From contig NZ_CP024633.1 in NCBI RefSeq assembly GCF_004924335.1, forward strand, positions 3,100,001 to 3,164,000: 64,000 bases of DNA, given 5' to 3'. Every line of letters starts with the position of its first letter. The stretch's first letter is position 1. The translations under genes were made by a program, and so were the position numbers. The DNA is from Mycobacteroides salmoniphilum (GTDB lineage: Bacteria; Actinomycetota; Actinomycetes; Mycobacteriales; Mycobacteriaceae). Positions 10,770-19,248 of the stretch are shown here, piece by piece. Below the pieces are notes generated by a model. That model was not told where the DNA came from, ran no database searches, and saw only the letters and a list, made by a program, of their open reading frames with translations.

Positions 10770-11471
10770 GTGAGACAGCATAGCGGTATCGGCGTTCTCG
10801 ACAAAGCGGTGCAGGTCCTGACCGCCATCGGCGACTCCCCCTGCGGACTCGCCGAATTGTGCGAGCGCACGGGACTCCCCCGTGCCACCGCACATCGGTT
10901 GGCAGCGGGGCTGGAGGTGCACCGATTCCTGTCCCGTGACGGCGCCGGGCAGTGGCAGCTCGGTGCCGGGCTGACCGAACTCGCCACGCACGTCAACGAT
11001 CCGCTGCTGAGCGCCAGCGCCCAGGTGCTGCCAAAACTGCGTGAGATCACCGGAGAGAGCGTGCAGCTCTACCGCCGAGAAGGCACGGTACGCATATGCG
11101 TGGCGGCGCTCGAACCACCAGCGGGGCTTCGCGATACCGTGCCGGTCGGTTCACGCCTGCCCATGTCTGCCGGATCCGGCGCCAAAGTTCTGCTTGCCCA
11201 CAGCGATACGGCCATTCAGGCGGCGGTACTGCCCGGCGCGACGTTCACCGACCGCGCCCTGGCCGACGTGCGCAAGCGGGGCTGGGCGCAGAGCGCGGCC
11301 GAACGCGAGGCCGGGGTCGCCAGCGTATCGGCGCCCGTTCGCGATAGGCACGGCAATGTCGTTGCGGCGATATCGGTTTCCGGCCCGATCGATCGGATGG
11401 GCCGACGGCCGGGAGCACGCTGGGCCGCCGATCTCGTTGCCGCCTCCGAGGCCATAACTGCCCGGCTTTAA
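10770..11471 (+). CDS. IclR-family regulator of leucine biosynthesis (LtbR/NdgR-like)
   Basis: 233 aa. N-terminal winged helix (about 5-65: VLDKAVQVLTAIGDSPCGLAELCERTGLPRATAHRLAAGLE in overlapping helices) and a C-terminal IclR effector domain (about 80-233) with LPMSAGSGAKVLLA and AAISVSGPIDRMG. Divergent from leuCD, as in Rv2989 and corynebacterial LtbR, so repression of leuCD and itself is the likely role. GTG start sits directly behind a -10 box inside the operator. Function inferred from context and family, not from effector residues. Confidence 0.85.
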   Translation: MRQHSGIGVLDKAVQVLTAIGDSPCGLAELCERTGLPRATAHRLAAGLEVHRFLSRDGAGQWQLGAGLTELATHVNDPLLSASAQVLPKLREITGESVQLYRREGTVRICVAALEPPAGLRDTVPVGSRLPMSAGSGAKVLLAHSDTAIQAAVLPGATFTDRALADVRKRGWAQSAAEREAGVASVSAPVRDRHGNVVAAISVSGPIDRMGRRPGARWAADLVAASEAITARL

Positions 11472-11480
11472 GCTCCGATT

Positions 11481-11978
11481 ATGGGAAGCAATCAGCGCTC
11501 GCAAATCGTCATGTCCGACGAAGAGATCACCGAGTTCATAAACAACTCACGCACCACGACCATGGCGACCGTCGGCGCCGATGGCCAGCCGCATCTGGTG
11601 GCCATGTGGTACGCCGTGATCGATGGCGAGCTGTGGTTCGAGACCAAGGCCAAGTCACAGAAGGTGGTGAACCTCAAACGCGATCCGAGAATCACCTGCC
11701 TGATCGAAGACGGACTCACCTACGACACACTGCGCGGGGTATCGATCGAGGGCCAGGCCGAGATCATCGAGGACGCCGACAAACTCTTCGAGGTGGGTAT
11801 CAGCGTCTTCGAGCGCTACACAGCGCCGTACACCGAGGAGATGAAACCCATCGTCGAGGCGATGCTCAACAAGCGCATCGCCGTCCGGGTGCGAACTGCC
11901 CGTATCCGGTCCTGGGACCACCGCAAGCTCGGCCTGCCTGCCATGCCCCTTGGCGGGTCGACGGCACCACAGCAGTAG
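11481..11978 (+). CDS. Pyridoxamine 5'-phosphate oxidase-like flavin/F420 protein (Rv2991-like)
   Basis: 165 aa, split-barrel fold. MATVGADGQPHLVAMWYAVIDGELWFETKAKSQKVVNLKRDPRITCLIEDG (read in pieces along residues 29-78) is typical of the family that binds FMN or F420. These proteins reduce small substrates; the substrate here is unknown. ATG 11481 is 9 nt after the regulator stop, and ATG 11511 (MSDEEITEF) is a possible internal start. Gene order matches Rv2989-Rv2991. Whether the cofactor is F420 cannot be decided from sequence. Confidence 0.8.
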   Translation: MGSNQRSQIVMSDEEITEFINNSRTTTMATVGADGQPHLVAMWYAVIDGELWFETKAKSQKVVNLKRDPRITCLIEDGLTYDTLRGVSIEGQAEIIEDADKLFEVGISVFERYTAPYTEEMKPIVEAMLNKRIAVRVRTARIRSWDHRKLGLPAMPLGGSTAPQQ

Positions 11979-11986
11979 GTACGGCG

Positions 11987-12289
11987 GTGGGCCAGCTCGT
12001 ACGCGATGCGTTCGACTCCTTTCGCGAGGGTCTGCGGCATAAGAAGATCAAGCGGCCATTGAGCGACGCGCTGGTCCACCACCTCGACACCGGCGAAACG
12101 GCCGGAGAGCACAGCGATCGGATCCGTGAGCTGTGCGCAGAAACCCTCGATATCGAGGTGAACGTCAAGAGGGCCGGCACGCATCAAGCGCGCAAATTCG
12201 TGATCTGGACCTTGCGGGGGCGCCATCCCGAACTGACCGAGGAAGCGTTGCGCATGTTGGGCGACTACCGCGCCGAAGGCTGGCTATAG
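11987..12289 (+). CDS. Conserved hypothetical protein
   Basis: 100 aa, from GTG 11987, 8 nt after the stop of the flavin protein. Highly charged and without signal or membrane segment: starts VGQLVRDAFDSFREGLRHKKIKRP and ends MLGDYRAEGWL. No domain is recognised. Same-strand spacing suggests it ends a three-gene operon starting with the IclR regulator. A longer open frame upstream overlaps the previous gene in another frame and was discarded. Confidence 0.55.
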   Translation: MGQLVRDAFDSFREGLRHKKIKRPLSDALVHHLDTGETAGEHSDRIRELCAETLDIEVNVKRAGTHQARKFVIWTLRGRHPELTEEALRMLGDYRAEGWL

Positions 12290-12308
12290 ATTTCACATTG
12301 AGAGCTGG

Positions 12309-12381
12309 TACCCCCGATGGGATTCGAACCCACGCTACCGCCGTGAGAGGGCGGCGTCCTAGGCCGCTAGACGACGGGGGC
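12309..12381 (-). tRNA. tRNA-Glu (CTC)
   Basis: 73-nt cloverleaf on the minus strand. Acceptor GCCCCCG / CGGGGGT with discriminator A; anticodon stem CCGCC / GGCGG around loop CTCTCAC gives anticodon CTC; T-arm GGTTCGAATCC. CCA is not encoded. It lies next to gltX, whose product charges it. Confidence 0.95.
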
Positions 12382-12477
12382 TAGAACATTCCGTGCAACG
12401 CGCGAGGCGCGCAGACTTGACAGTCTAGCTCACCGGCGTGCATCACACCAAATCACTTGTTGTGCAAATGATTTGCG

Positions 12478-12549
12478 CTGGGGTACCAGGACTCGAACCT
12501 AGAATGGCGGTACCAGAAACCGCTGTGTTGCCAATTACACCATACCCCA
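12478..12549 (-). tRNA. tRNA-Gln (CTG)
   Basis: 72-nt cloverleaf on the minus strand. Acceptor TGGGGTA / TACCCCA with discriminator G; anticodon stem GCGGT / ACCGC with loop TTCTGGT gives CTG; T-arm GGTTCGAGTCC. In mycobacteria it is charged with Glu by GltX and amidated by GatCAB, all encoded in this window. Confidence 0.95.
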
Positions 12550-12627
12550 TTGGCCTCGCAGAACCGCAGGTCAGCGCGCTGACTGCGGACTTTGGAGCCG
12601 ACGAGCAGACTACCAAACCAACCGCGA

Positions 12628-14130
12628 TTAACCCGAATCGGTTTGGCTCTCCACCTCATTTTCCCAGGTCCGCGCGTTTCGCAGCCGCTGCAGGGTGCGA
12701 TCGGAGCCCAGTAGTTCCATCGATTCGAACAGTGGCGGGCTCACGGTCGCGCCGGTGACCGCCACGCGCAGCGGCCCGAATGCCTTCCGGGGTTTGAGTT
12801 CGAGGCCCTCGATAAGCGCGCTTTTGAGCGCCTCCTCGATGGCCGGGGTGGTCCAGGCGTCGAGGGACTCCAGCGCACCGATCGCGGCGTTCAGCACCGG
12901 CAGCGAGGTCTCCCCCAATTCCTTGCGGGCCGACCCCGGGTCGATCGCGTACACATCGTCGTTGAGGAACTTCAGCAGGCCCCAGGCATCCCCCAGCACC
13001 ACGACCCGCGTCTGCACCAGGTCTGCGGCCACCGCGAAGGCGCTGTCGTCGACACCGAGCTCGTACCCGTGCGCGCCGAAGAAGGCTCGCAGCCGTGCCA
13101 CGAACTCCTCAGGAGCCAATAGCCGGATGTGCTCGGCATTGATGGCGTCGGCCTTCTTCTGGTCGAACCGCGCCGGATTCGAGTTGACGTCGGCGACATC
13201 GAAGGCGGCCACCATCTCCTGCAGGCTGAAGATGTCGTGATCGTCGGCGATCGACCATCCCAGCAGTGCAAGGTAATTCAGCAGCCCCTCGGGAATGAAC
13301 CCCCGGTCGCGATGCAGGAACAGATTGGACTGCGGATCGCGCTTGGACAGCTTCTTGGTGCCCTCGCCGAGCACCGACGGCAGATGGGCGAACACAGGTA
13401 TCGAATCGGCCACCCCGACCCGGATCATCGCCTCGTACAAGGCGATCTGACGCGGCGTCGACGGCAGCAGATCCTCGCCGCGCAACACGTGGGTGATCTT
13501 CATCAAGGCGTCGTCGACGGGGTTCACCAAGGTGTACAACGGATCTCCGTTGCCGCGGGTCAGTGCGAAGTCGGGCACGACACCCGCCGCGAAGGTGGTT
13601 TCCCCGCGCACCAGGTCGTTCCAGGTGATGTCGTGATCGGGCATCCGCAGGCGGACAACGGGGCTCCGCCCCTCTGCCCGAAATGCCGCACGCTGCTCAT
13701 CGGTGAGTTCACGGTCGTAGTTGTCGTACCCCAGTTTGGGGTTGCGTCCCGCGGCCAGGTGACGGGCCTCGACCTCTTCGGGCGTGGAGAACGCCTCGTA
13801 GGCATCCCCGGACTCGAGCAGCTTGCGCACCACATCGAGGTGCAGCTCCTTGCGCTCCGACTGTCGGTAGGGCACATACGGCCCGCCCACCTCGGGCCCC
13901 TCATCCCAATCCAGGCCAAGCCACCGCAGCGCGTCCAGCAGCGCCAGATAGCTCTCCTCGCTGTCGCGGCCGGCATCGGTGTCCTCGATGCGGAACACAA
14001 AGTCGCCTCCGCAGTGTCGCGCGTACGCCCAGTTGAACAACGCGGTCCGAATCAAGCCGACATGCGGGGTGCCCGTCGGTGACGGGCAGAATCGAACCCG
14101 GACCCTGTCAGATCCAGTGCTGTCACTCAT
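12628..14130 (-). CDS. gltX: Glutamyl-tRNA synthetase (non-discriminating)
   Basis: 500 aa, class I synthetase. The HIGH-type motif is [19 protein letters not shown] near 16, the KMSKS-type motif is [10 protein letters not shown] near 255, and [15 protein letters not shown] precedes it. It charges tRNA-Glu and, because no glnS is expected in mycobacteria, also mischarges tRNA-Gln for GatCAB. It starts 2 nt after the stop of the hydrolase gene, so the two form an operon, and its substrates are encoded just downstream. Confidence 0.95.
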   Translation of the reverse strand: MSDSTGSDRVRVRFCPSPTGTPHVGLIRTALFNWAYARHCGGDFVFRIEDTDAGRDSEESYLALLDALRWLGLDWDEGPEVGGPYVPYRQSERKELHLDVVRKLLESGDAYEAFSTPEEVEARHLAAGRNPKLGYDNYDRELTDEQRAAFRAEGRSPVVRLRMPDHDITWNDLVRGETTFAAGVVPDFALTRGNGDPLYTLVNPVDDALMKITHVLRGEDLLPSTPRQIALYEAMIRVGVADSIPVFAHLPSVLGEGTKKLSKRDPQSNLFLHRDRGFIPEGLLNYLALLGWSIADDHDIFSLQEMVAAFDVADVNSNPARFDQKKADAINAEHIRLLAPEEFVARLRAFFGAHGYELGVDDSAFAVAADLVQTRVVVLGDAWGLLKFLNDDVYAIDPGSARKELGETSLPVLNAAIGALESLDAWTTPAIEEALKSALIEGLELKPRKAFGPLRVAVTGATVSPPLFESMELLGSDRTLQRLRNARTWENEVESQTDSG

Positions 14131-14132
14131 TG

Positions 14133-14909
14133 TTACTTCGCCTTCCGCACAACAGGATTGGACAACGTGCCGATTCCTTCGATGGTGACACTGACGGTAT
14201 CGCCGTCGACGATGGGTCCGACGCCCTCGGGCGTTCCGGTAAGAATCACGTCACCCGGCAGCAGGGTCATGACGGCGGACACCCACTCCACGATCGCTCC
14301 GACATCGTGCAGCAGTAGAGAGGTGCGGCTGCTCTGCCTGACTTCGCCGTTGACCTCGGTACGGATGGCCAGGTCCGACGGATCCAGATCGGTGACGATC
14401 CACGGCCCCAGCGGGCAGAACGTGTCGTGCCCCTTGGCGCGGGTCCACTGGCCGTCGGCACGCTGGTGATCGCGCGCCGACACGTCGTTGCCGATCGTGT
14501 ATCCCAGGATGACCTCGGCCGCCCGGGAGGCGGGGACGTCCTTGCACGGCCGGCCGATGACAATGGCCAACTCGCCCTCATGGTGTACCTCGGATGCGCT
14601 GGGCGGCAGCTGGATCGGTAGACCCGGTCCGATGATGGAGGTGTTGGGCTTGATGAAGATCACCGGGGATTCCGGCGGGGCACTGCCCATTTCGGCAGCG
14701 TGGGCGGCGTAGTTCTTGCCCATCGCCACTACCTTGCTGGCCAGGATCGGCGCCAGCAGCCTGACGTCGGCGAGCGGCCACTGTCGCCCCGTGAAGGTGG
14801 GCGTACCAAAGGGATGCTCGGCGATCTCACGGGCGGTCTCGGAGCCGTCTTCTCCCTCGATACTGACGAAGGCGACACCGTCTGGGCTGGCAATACGTCC
14901 TAGGCGCAT
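14133..14909 (-). CDS. Fumarylacetoacetate hydrolase family protein (Rv2993c-like)
   Basis: 258 aa. FAH C-terminal fold with the metal-binding pattern: [12 protein letters not shown], then [26 protein letters not shown] (E-x-E ligands) and [14 protein letters not shown]. Members hydrolyse or decarboxylate beta-keto acids such as acylpyruvates and 2-hydroxyhepta-2,4-diene-1,7-dioates; the substrate is not evident. ATG 14909 is supported by a -10 box that overlaps the stop of the upstream TetR gene. Linked to gltX by a 2-nt gap, as in M. tuberculosis. Confidence 0.88.
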   Translation of the reverse strand: MRLGRIASPDGVAFVSIEGEDGSETAREIAEHPFGTPTFTGRQWPLADVRLLAPILASKVVAMGKNYAAHAAEMGSAPPESPVIFIKPNTSIIGPGLPIQLPPSASEVHHEGELAIVIGRPCKDVPASRAAEVILGYTIGNDVSARDHQRADGQWTRAKGHDTFCPLGPWIVTDLDPSDLAIRTEVNGEVRQSSRTSLLLHDVGAIVEWVSAVMTLLPGDVILTGTPEGVGPIVDGDTVSVTIEGIGTLSNPVVRKAK

Positions 14910-14916
14910 TCATATG

Positions 14917-14922
14917 AGCCTA
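14917..14922 (-). promoter_or_regulatory. Leaderless -10 box of the FAH gene
   Basis: TAGGCT on the minus strand, 7 nt before ATG 14909; its first bases are the TAG stop of the upstream TetR gene. Confidence 0.5.
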
Positions 14923-15579
14923 GTTGCCGGGCTTTGCGGCTTCCTCGGCGTCCTCATGTTGGTCCTCCCGGATGTTGGCGCGAGTGACCAACGCCACCAG
15001 GAAATCCTCCAACCGGCTGTGGGTGATGTCGAGCTCGCCGCGAAACCAGGTGGTGACCAAGTCCAGCCCGCCGGACACCAACGTGAACGTGGCCAGGTCC
15101 AGATCAGGGTCCAGCGCATCATCGGCAGGCAGCAGCACGCGCCCCTGATCGGCCATCACCTGCGCCAGCGTCTTGACCAGATCGCGTCGGCGCGCGGCCA
15201 GCCCCTCGGTGGCCTGCGATTCGACCAGGAGCCTGCCCCGGCGTGGATCGGCAGTGAGGAACCGCAGGCCGCTGCCGACGGCGGCACGCGTGCGTACCAC
15301 CGGATCGTTGGACGTCGAACTCTTCGCGATGGCCTCGATAATGACGGCCGAGCCCGCGAGCATCTGTTCGTCCAGCATCGCGAGGACCAACTCGTCGGTG
15401 CTGCGGAAGCTTTCGTAGAAGTACCGATCGTTGAGCCGGGCCTCGGCGCATACCCCGCGCACCGTCAACCCCTTCACACCGTTACTAGCGACCAGGTCCA
15501 GTGCGGCGTCCAGGAGCACCGCGCGTCGGCGTGCGCGTCGTTCACCGGTTGTCGCACCGCCATAGGTCCGGGATGGCAT
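14920..15579 (-). CDS. TetR-family transcriptional regulator
   Basis: 219 aa. N-terminal helix-turn-helix (about 18-65): RAVLLDAALDLVASNGVKGLTVRGV, followed by the recognition helix region AEARLNDRYFYESFRSTDELV. The remainder is the variable ligand domain. It is divergent from the MpaB-family gene, with palindromes in the 115-bp gap, so it probably represses that gene and itself. A GACAAT box at 15591-15586 lies 6 nt before ATG 15579 and may be a leaderless -10. The ligand is unknown. Confidence 0.88.
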   Translation of the reverse strand: MPSRTYGGATTGERRARRRAVLLDAALDLVASNGVKGLTVRGVCAEARLNDRYFYESFRSTDELVLAMLDEQMLAGSAVIIEAIAKSSTSNDPVVRTRAAVGSGLRFLTADPRRGRLLVESQATEGLAARRRDLVKTLAQVMADQGRVLLPADDALDPDLDLATFTLVSGGLDLVTTWFRGELDITHSRLEDFLVALVTRANIREDQHEDAEEAAKPGN

Positions 15580-15603
15580 CTGCCGATTGTCGCACTGTGG
15601 TCC

Positions 15604-15632
15604 TTGACCTCACGGCATTTTCTGGTGATGAT
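15604..15632 (+). promoter_or_regulatory. Candidate promoter of the MpaB-family gene
   Basis: TTGACC (15604-15609), 17-nt spacer, GATGAT (15627-15632). The start would fall inside the adjacent palindrome. Confidence 0.45.
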
Positions 15633-15666
15633 TCTCACCAGATGGTGAGACGTGTCACCAGATGGT
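15633..15666. promoter_or_regulatory. Probable TetR operator, two sites
   Basis: Perfect palindrome TCTCACCAGATGGTGAGA at 15633-15650, and a second, weaker copy of its core TCACCAGATGGT at 15655-15666. A further half-site TGGTGA is at 15623-15628. The core centres are 20 bp apart, two helical turns, which suits two dimers. Confidence 0.7.
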
Positions 15667-15694
15667 TGCTTTCAACGACGAAAGGATGCCCTCG

Positions 15695-16912
15695 ATGGGT
15701 ACGAACTGGCAGAAGCTCCCCAACCCGCCGCAGCTTCGCGAGTTCCCGTTCAACGTGTTCACCCGCTTCCTGGCCGGACGGGACATCCGCGCGACCGCCG
15801 AGCAGCGGGACACCTTCCGCCAGTACGCGCACGTCGGCGATCCGCTCGCCGATGCGGTGGTCGCGATGTTCGCGCGTTTCCCAGCAGGTCAGGGGCGCCG
15901 GATGTTCGAGATGGCCCTGGAGTCTGGCATCGAATCGGTCGACAATCCCCCCGAGGAACTCGTTGCGTTCTTCACACAGGTCGATGCCCGGCCGTACTGG
16001 CTCGACGACGCGAAGCTTGAGCTGGCTGCGCGGGTCAGCATGCGCACCGGAGTCGTCGGCCTGGGCTTGGCACTGCCCGGCCTTGCCCTTACCGGGGGCT
16101 ATCTCTCGTCCCGTGCAGATAAGCCCCTGGTCGGTACCGGCAACCTGAATCTGCAAGCCGCGGCTCCGCGTCGACTGCACGAGACGGCGCAATGGCTCAT
16201 CGACGTCACCTCGCCCGGTGGACTCGAGCGATTCGCCACCGGCTTCAAGGGCATCTCTCGCGTCCGTCTGATGCATGCGCTGGTTCGCGGCGCCATGAAC
16301 CGGCGCGATGACTGGGACTACCAGAACTGGGACACCCCGATCAACCAGATCCAGTTGGCGGGGACGTTGATGCTCTTCTCGCTGGCCAATCTGGCAGGGT
16401 GCCAAGCGATGGGCATGAGTTTCTCGGATAGTGAGCGCGAGGCCGTCTTCCATTTCTGGCGATACGTGGGGCAGCTCATGGGAATTCAGCCCGAACTCGT
16501 ACCCACCAGCGAGGATGACACCTGGCGGTTGTTCTGGCTGGAGGCCGATACCGAGTTCCTACCCGACGCGGATTCGTACTCGCTGACGCAGGCGCTGCAC
16601 GGGTCCGCACAGGACGAGCCGGCGTTCATGCGGCTTTCCCGCGCATACCTTTCCTCCTACAGCCGCCTCATCCTCGGGAAGACGCATGCCGATCATCTGG
16701 GGCTCATCGACAGCAAGTCCATGCAGGCCGCAGTCCTCGGCACGTCGGTGGTCAACTGGTTCTTCGAGCGCCGCAATGTCTTGCCCGGAATGACCCGCAT
16801 CAGTGAGGAATTCGGTCACTTTGCACGTCGTCAGATCGTCTCGCGCGGCATGGCGCAGACCGGTGGCGATCGCACGTACCGGCAGCACGACAAGCTCGCG
16901 ACGGCCAGTTAG
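15695..16912 (+). CDS. Oxygenase MpaB family protein (DUF2236)
   Basis: 405 aa. The MpaB/latex-clearing-protein family carries a b-type haem and oxidises hydrophobic substrates; the founding members act on mycophenolic acid precursors and polyisoprene. Visible family features are a mainly helical protein, GYLSSRADKPLVGTGNL, ARRLHETAQWLIDV-like helix with a candidate haem histidine, HALVRGAMNRR, and the R/H-rich C-terminus. ATG 15695 is preferred: AAAGG lies 9 nt before it, whereas the longer start at 15662 falls inside the operator. The substrate is unknown. Paralogue at 28919. Confidence 0.8.
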   Translation: MGTNWQKLPNPPQLREFPFNVFTRFLAGRDIRATAEQRDTFRQYAHVGDPLADAVVAMFARFPAGQGRRMFEMALESGIESVDNPPEELVAFFTQVDARPYWLDDAKLELAARVSMRTGVVGLGLALPGLALTGGYLSSRADKPLVGTGNLNLQAAAPRRLHETAQWLIDVTSPGGLERFATGFKGISRVRLMHALVRGAMNRRDDWDYQNWDTPINQIQLAGTLMLFSLANLAGCQAMGMSFSDSEREAVFHFWRYVGQLMGIQPELVPTSEDDTWRLFWLEADTEFLPDADSYSLTQALHGSAQDEPAFMRLSRAYLSSYSRLILGKTHADHLGLIDSKSMQAAVLGTSVVNWFFERRNVLPGMTRISEEFGHFARRQIVSRGMAQTGGDRTYRQHDKLATAS

Positions 16913-16916
16913 ACGA

Positions 16917-16931
16917 TCTCATATAATGAGA
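16917..16931. promoter_or_regulatory. Palindrome containing a TATAAT box
   Basis: TCTCATATAATGAGA: 6-bp arms, 3-bp centre, with a consensus -10 TATAAT at 16922-16927. It starts 4 bp past the stop of the MpaB gene and 35 bp before the MFS start. No clear -35 is seen. A half-site ATGAGA recurs about 20 bp downstream. Confidence 0.5.
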
Positions 16932-16965
16932 CGATAGTTCAACAATATGAGATGGATGTGGAACC

Positions 16966-18168
16966 ATGACTGTCATGGTTCGTGTCGATGAGATTGGGAC
17001 AACACGCCGTTGGGCCATGCTGGCCATTGCCTTGGGGTCCACGGCGGGTGCGAATGTCTTCATCAACGGTGTGGCATTCCTCATACCGGCCCTGCACACC
17101 GAGCGCGGTCTCGACCTCGCCAACGCGGGGCTGCTGTCGGCGATGCCCAGTTTCGGGATGGTGCTGACGCTCATCGCGTGGGGCGCGCTCATCGACAGGT
17201 TCGGCGAACGGATCGCGTTGGTGAGCGGTTTGGCACTGACGGCGTTGGCCGCATTCGCCGCGGCCGAGGCACCGTCGCTGGCGATCACAGGAGTCTTCCT
17301 CCTCCTCGGTGGAGCTGCTGCCGCGGCATGTAACTCGGCCAGCGGGCGCGTGGTGGTGGGGTGGTTCCCGCCGAACCAGCGGGGCACGGTGATGGGCATC
17401 CGTCAGATGGCCCAACCGCTGGGGGTTGCCCTGGGCGCCCTGGTCATTCCCCGTATTGCCGAAGGCCACGGCGTGGCAACGGCATTGGTCTTCCCGGCGG
17501 TCGTATGCGCGGTGTCCTCGGCGGTGTGCCTGGTGGGCATCATCGACCCACCCCGCCCTCCGCGCGCAGAGGCTCCCGAGGAACACCTGGCGAATCCCTA
17601 TCGCGGGTCCCGGGTGCTGTGGTTCATCCACGGCGTATCGGTACTACTGGTGGTCCCCCAGGTGGTGGTGTGGACATTCACCCTGGTGTGGCTGGTGACC
17701 GATAGGGGCTGGAGCATCGGCGCCGCAAGCATCATGGTCACCGTCGCACAGGTCGTCGGCGCGCTCGGCAGGGTCGTGGCCGGAATGTGGTCCGATCGTT
17801 GGGGTTCGCGCATGCGACCGATCCGTCTCATCGCCCTTGCCGCGTCGGCGACCATGGCGTTACTGGCCGTCACCAATCAGCTGGATTGGTCGATCAGCGT
17901 CGTCGTCATGCTGGTGGCTTCGGTGATCACCGTGTCGGATAACGGCCTGGCCTACACGTCGATCGCGGAGATCGCCGGACCGTTCTGGAGTGGCCGCGCC
18001 CTGGGTGCGCAGAACACCGGTCAGCTGCTGGCCGCCGCGGTGTCACCGCCGGTGTTCGGGGCGATCGCCACGGCGGCGGGATTCTCTGCGGCCTTCGCCG
18101 TGTGTGCGCTGTTCCCCTTGGCGGCAGTCGGTTTGGTGCCGGTGAAGCTGGAGAAACCCGCCCAATAA
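16966..18168 (+). CDS. Major facilitator superfamily transporter (Rv2994-like)
   Basis: 400 aa, about 12 membrane segments. The motif between segments 2 and 3 is WGALIDRFGERIAL (GxxxDRxGxR type) and repeats in the second half as WSDRWGSRMRP. The N-terminal half contains FPPNQRGTVMGIRQMAQPLG, typical of MFS antiporters. Cargo is unknown; the TetR-MpaB-MFS neighbourhood suggests handling of a small hydrophobic compound (inference). ATG 16966 lies downstream of a palindromic promoter. Convergent with leuB. Confidence 0.85.
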   Translation: MTVMVRVDEIGTTRRWAMLAIALGSTAGANVFINGVAFLIPALHTERGLDLANAGLLSAMPSFGMVLTLIAWGALIDRFGERIALVSGLALTALAAFAAAEAPSLAITGVFLLLGGAAAAACNSASGRVVVGWFPPNQRGTVMGIRQMAQPLGVALGALVIPRIAEGHGVATALVFPAVVCAVSSAVCLVGIIDPPRPPRAEAPEEHLANPYRGSRVLWFIHGVSVLLVVPQVVVWTFTLVWLVTDRGWSIGAASIMVTVAQVVGALGRVVAGMWSDRWGSRMRPIRLIALAASATMALLAVTNQLDWSISVVVMLVASVITVSDNGLAYTSIAEIAGPFWSGRALGAQNTGQLLAAAVSPPVFGAIATAAGFSAAFAVCALFPLAAVGLVPVKLEKPAQ

Positions 18169-18175
18169 CGCCGAA

Positions 18176-18223
18176 TGCGAGCCTGACGCGATTTTCCGGC
18201 TGGATTTCCGCGTGAGGCTCGCA
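18176..18223. repeat. Intergenic inverted repeat between convergent MFS and leuB
   Basis: Arms TGCGAGCCTGACGCG and CGCGTGAGGCTCGCA pair with one mismatch around an 18-nt loop. Placement between two convergent genes suggests a bidirectional terminator. The layout, with GGATTT in the loop side, resembles the palindromes at 34.6 and 55.1 kb. Confidence 0.7.
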
Positions 18224-18234
18224 CTCGATCAGGA

Positions 18235-19248
18235 CTACAGGAAGCTGGCGATCCGATCGCCTGTGGCCGAGGTGGACAGCTTCTCTTGCCCGCGGGTGGC
18301 CAGATGCTGCTCGACGGCCTTCTCTACGCGCGCCGCGGCCTCGATCTCGCCGAGGTGATCCAGCAGCAGCGAGACCGATACGACCGCGGCCGTAGGATCG
18401 GCGATCCCCTGGCCCGCGATATCGGGCGCGCTGCCGTGCACGGGCTCGAACATCGACGGGTTCTTACCCGATCCATCGATGTTTCCGCTTGCGGCCAAAC
18501 CGATTCCACCGGTGACCGCGGCCGTCAGGTCGGTGATGATGTCACCGAAGAGGTTGTCGGTGACGATGACGTCGAACCGACCCGGGTCGGTCACCATGTG
18601 GATGGTGGCGGCGTCGATGTGCTGGTAGGACACCTGCACATCCGGATGCTCGGCGGCTACCTCGTTGACCGTCCGCGTCCACAGCGAGCCGGCGTATTTG
18701 AGCACGTTGTTCTTGTGCACCAGCGTCAGGTTCTTGCTGCGGGCCTCGGCACGCTGGAACGCGTTGCGCACCACGCGCTCCACCCCGAAACGGGTGTTGA
18801 GGCTGACCTCGGTGGCCACCTCGTGCGGGGTCTCGACCCGAATGGCACCGCCGTTGCCGGTGTACGGCCCTTCAGTTCCCTCGCGCACCACAACGAGGTC
18901 GATGGCCGGGTTGCCCGCCAACGGTCCCGTCACACCCGGGTACAGCTTGGCCGGGCGCAGGTTGATGTGGTGATCGAGTGCGAATCTGGTGTGCAGCAGC
19001 AGACCACGCTCCAGCACCCCACTCTGCACTGAGGGATCGCCAATGGCGCCCAGCAGAATGGCGTCATGGCCACGAAGCTCCTCGAGCACCGAATCCGGCA
19101 TCAGCTCACCGGTGGCCAGGTATCTGCGGGCACCCAGGTCGTACTCGGTCTTGTCGACACCGGGCAGCACCGCATCGAGAATCTTGACGGCCTCGCCAAT
19201 GACCTCGGGTCCGATGCCGTCGCCAGCGATGATCGCGAGTTTGGTCAT
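18235..19248 (-). CDS. leuB: 3-isopropylmalate dehydrogenase
   Basis: 337 aa. NAD-dependent oxidative decarboxylation of 3-isopropylmalate, the third leucine-specific step. Visible: [11 protein letters not shown] at the start, LLGAIGDP near 67, [24 protein letters not shown] near 120, the catalytic-lysine region [10 protein letters not shown], and [16 protein letters not shown] with metal-binding aspartates. Start ATG overlaps the serA stop in an ATGA, showing translational coupling. It lies 7.5 kb from leuCD rather than with it. Confidence 0.96.
   Translation of the reverse strand: MTKLAIIAGDGIGPEVIGEAVKILDAVLPGVDKTEYDLGARRYLATGELMPDSVLEELRGHDAILLGAIGDPSVQSGVLERGLLLHTRFALDHHINLRPAKLYPGVTGPLAGNPAIDLVVVREGTEGPYTGNGGAIRVETPHEVATEVSLNTRFGVERVVRNAFQRAEARSKNLTLVHKNNVLKYAGSLWTRTVNEVAAEHPDVQVSYQHIDAATIHMVTDPGRFDVIVTDNLFGDIITDLTAAVTGGIGLAASGNIDGSGKNPSMFEPVHGSAPDIAGQGIADPTAAVVSVSLLLDHLGEIEAAARVEKAVEQHLATRGQEKLSTSATGDRIASFL

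Noticed and set aside
12290..12627. Additional tRNA or small gene in the tRNA region
   Set aside because: Only the two cloverleaves on the minus strand fold; the short open frames there are too small and lack signals.
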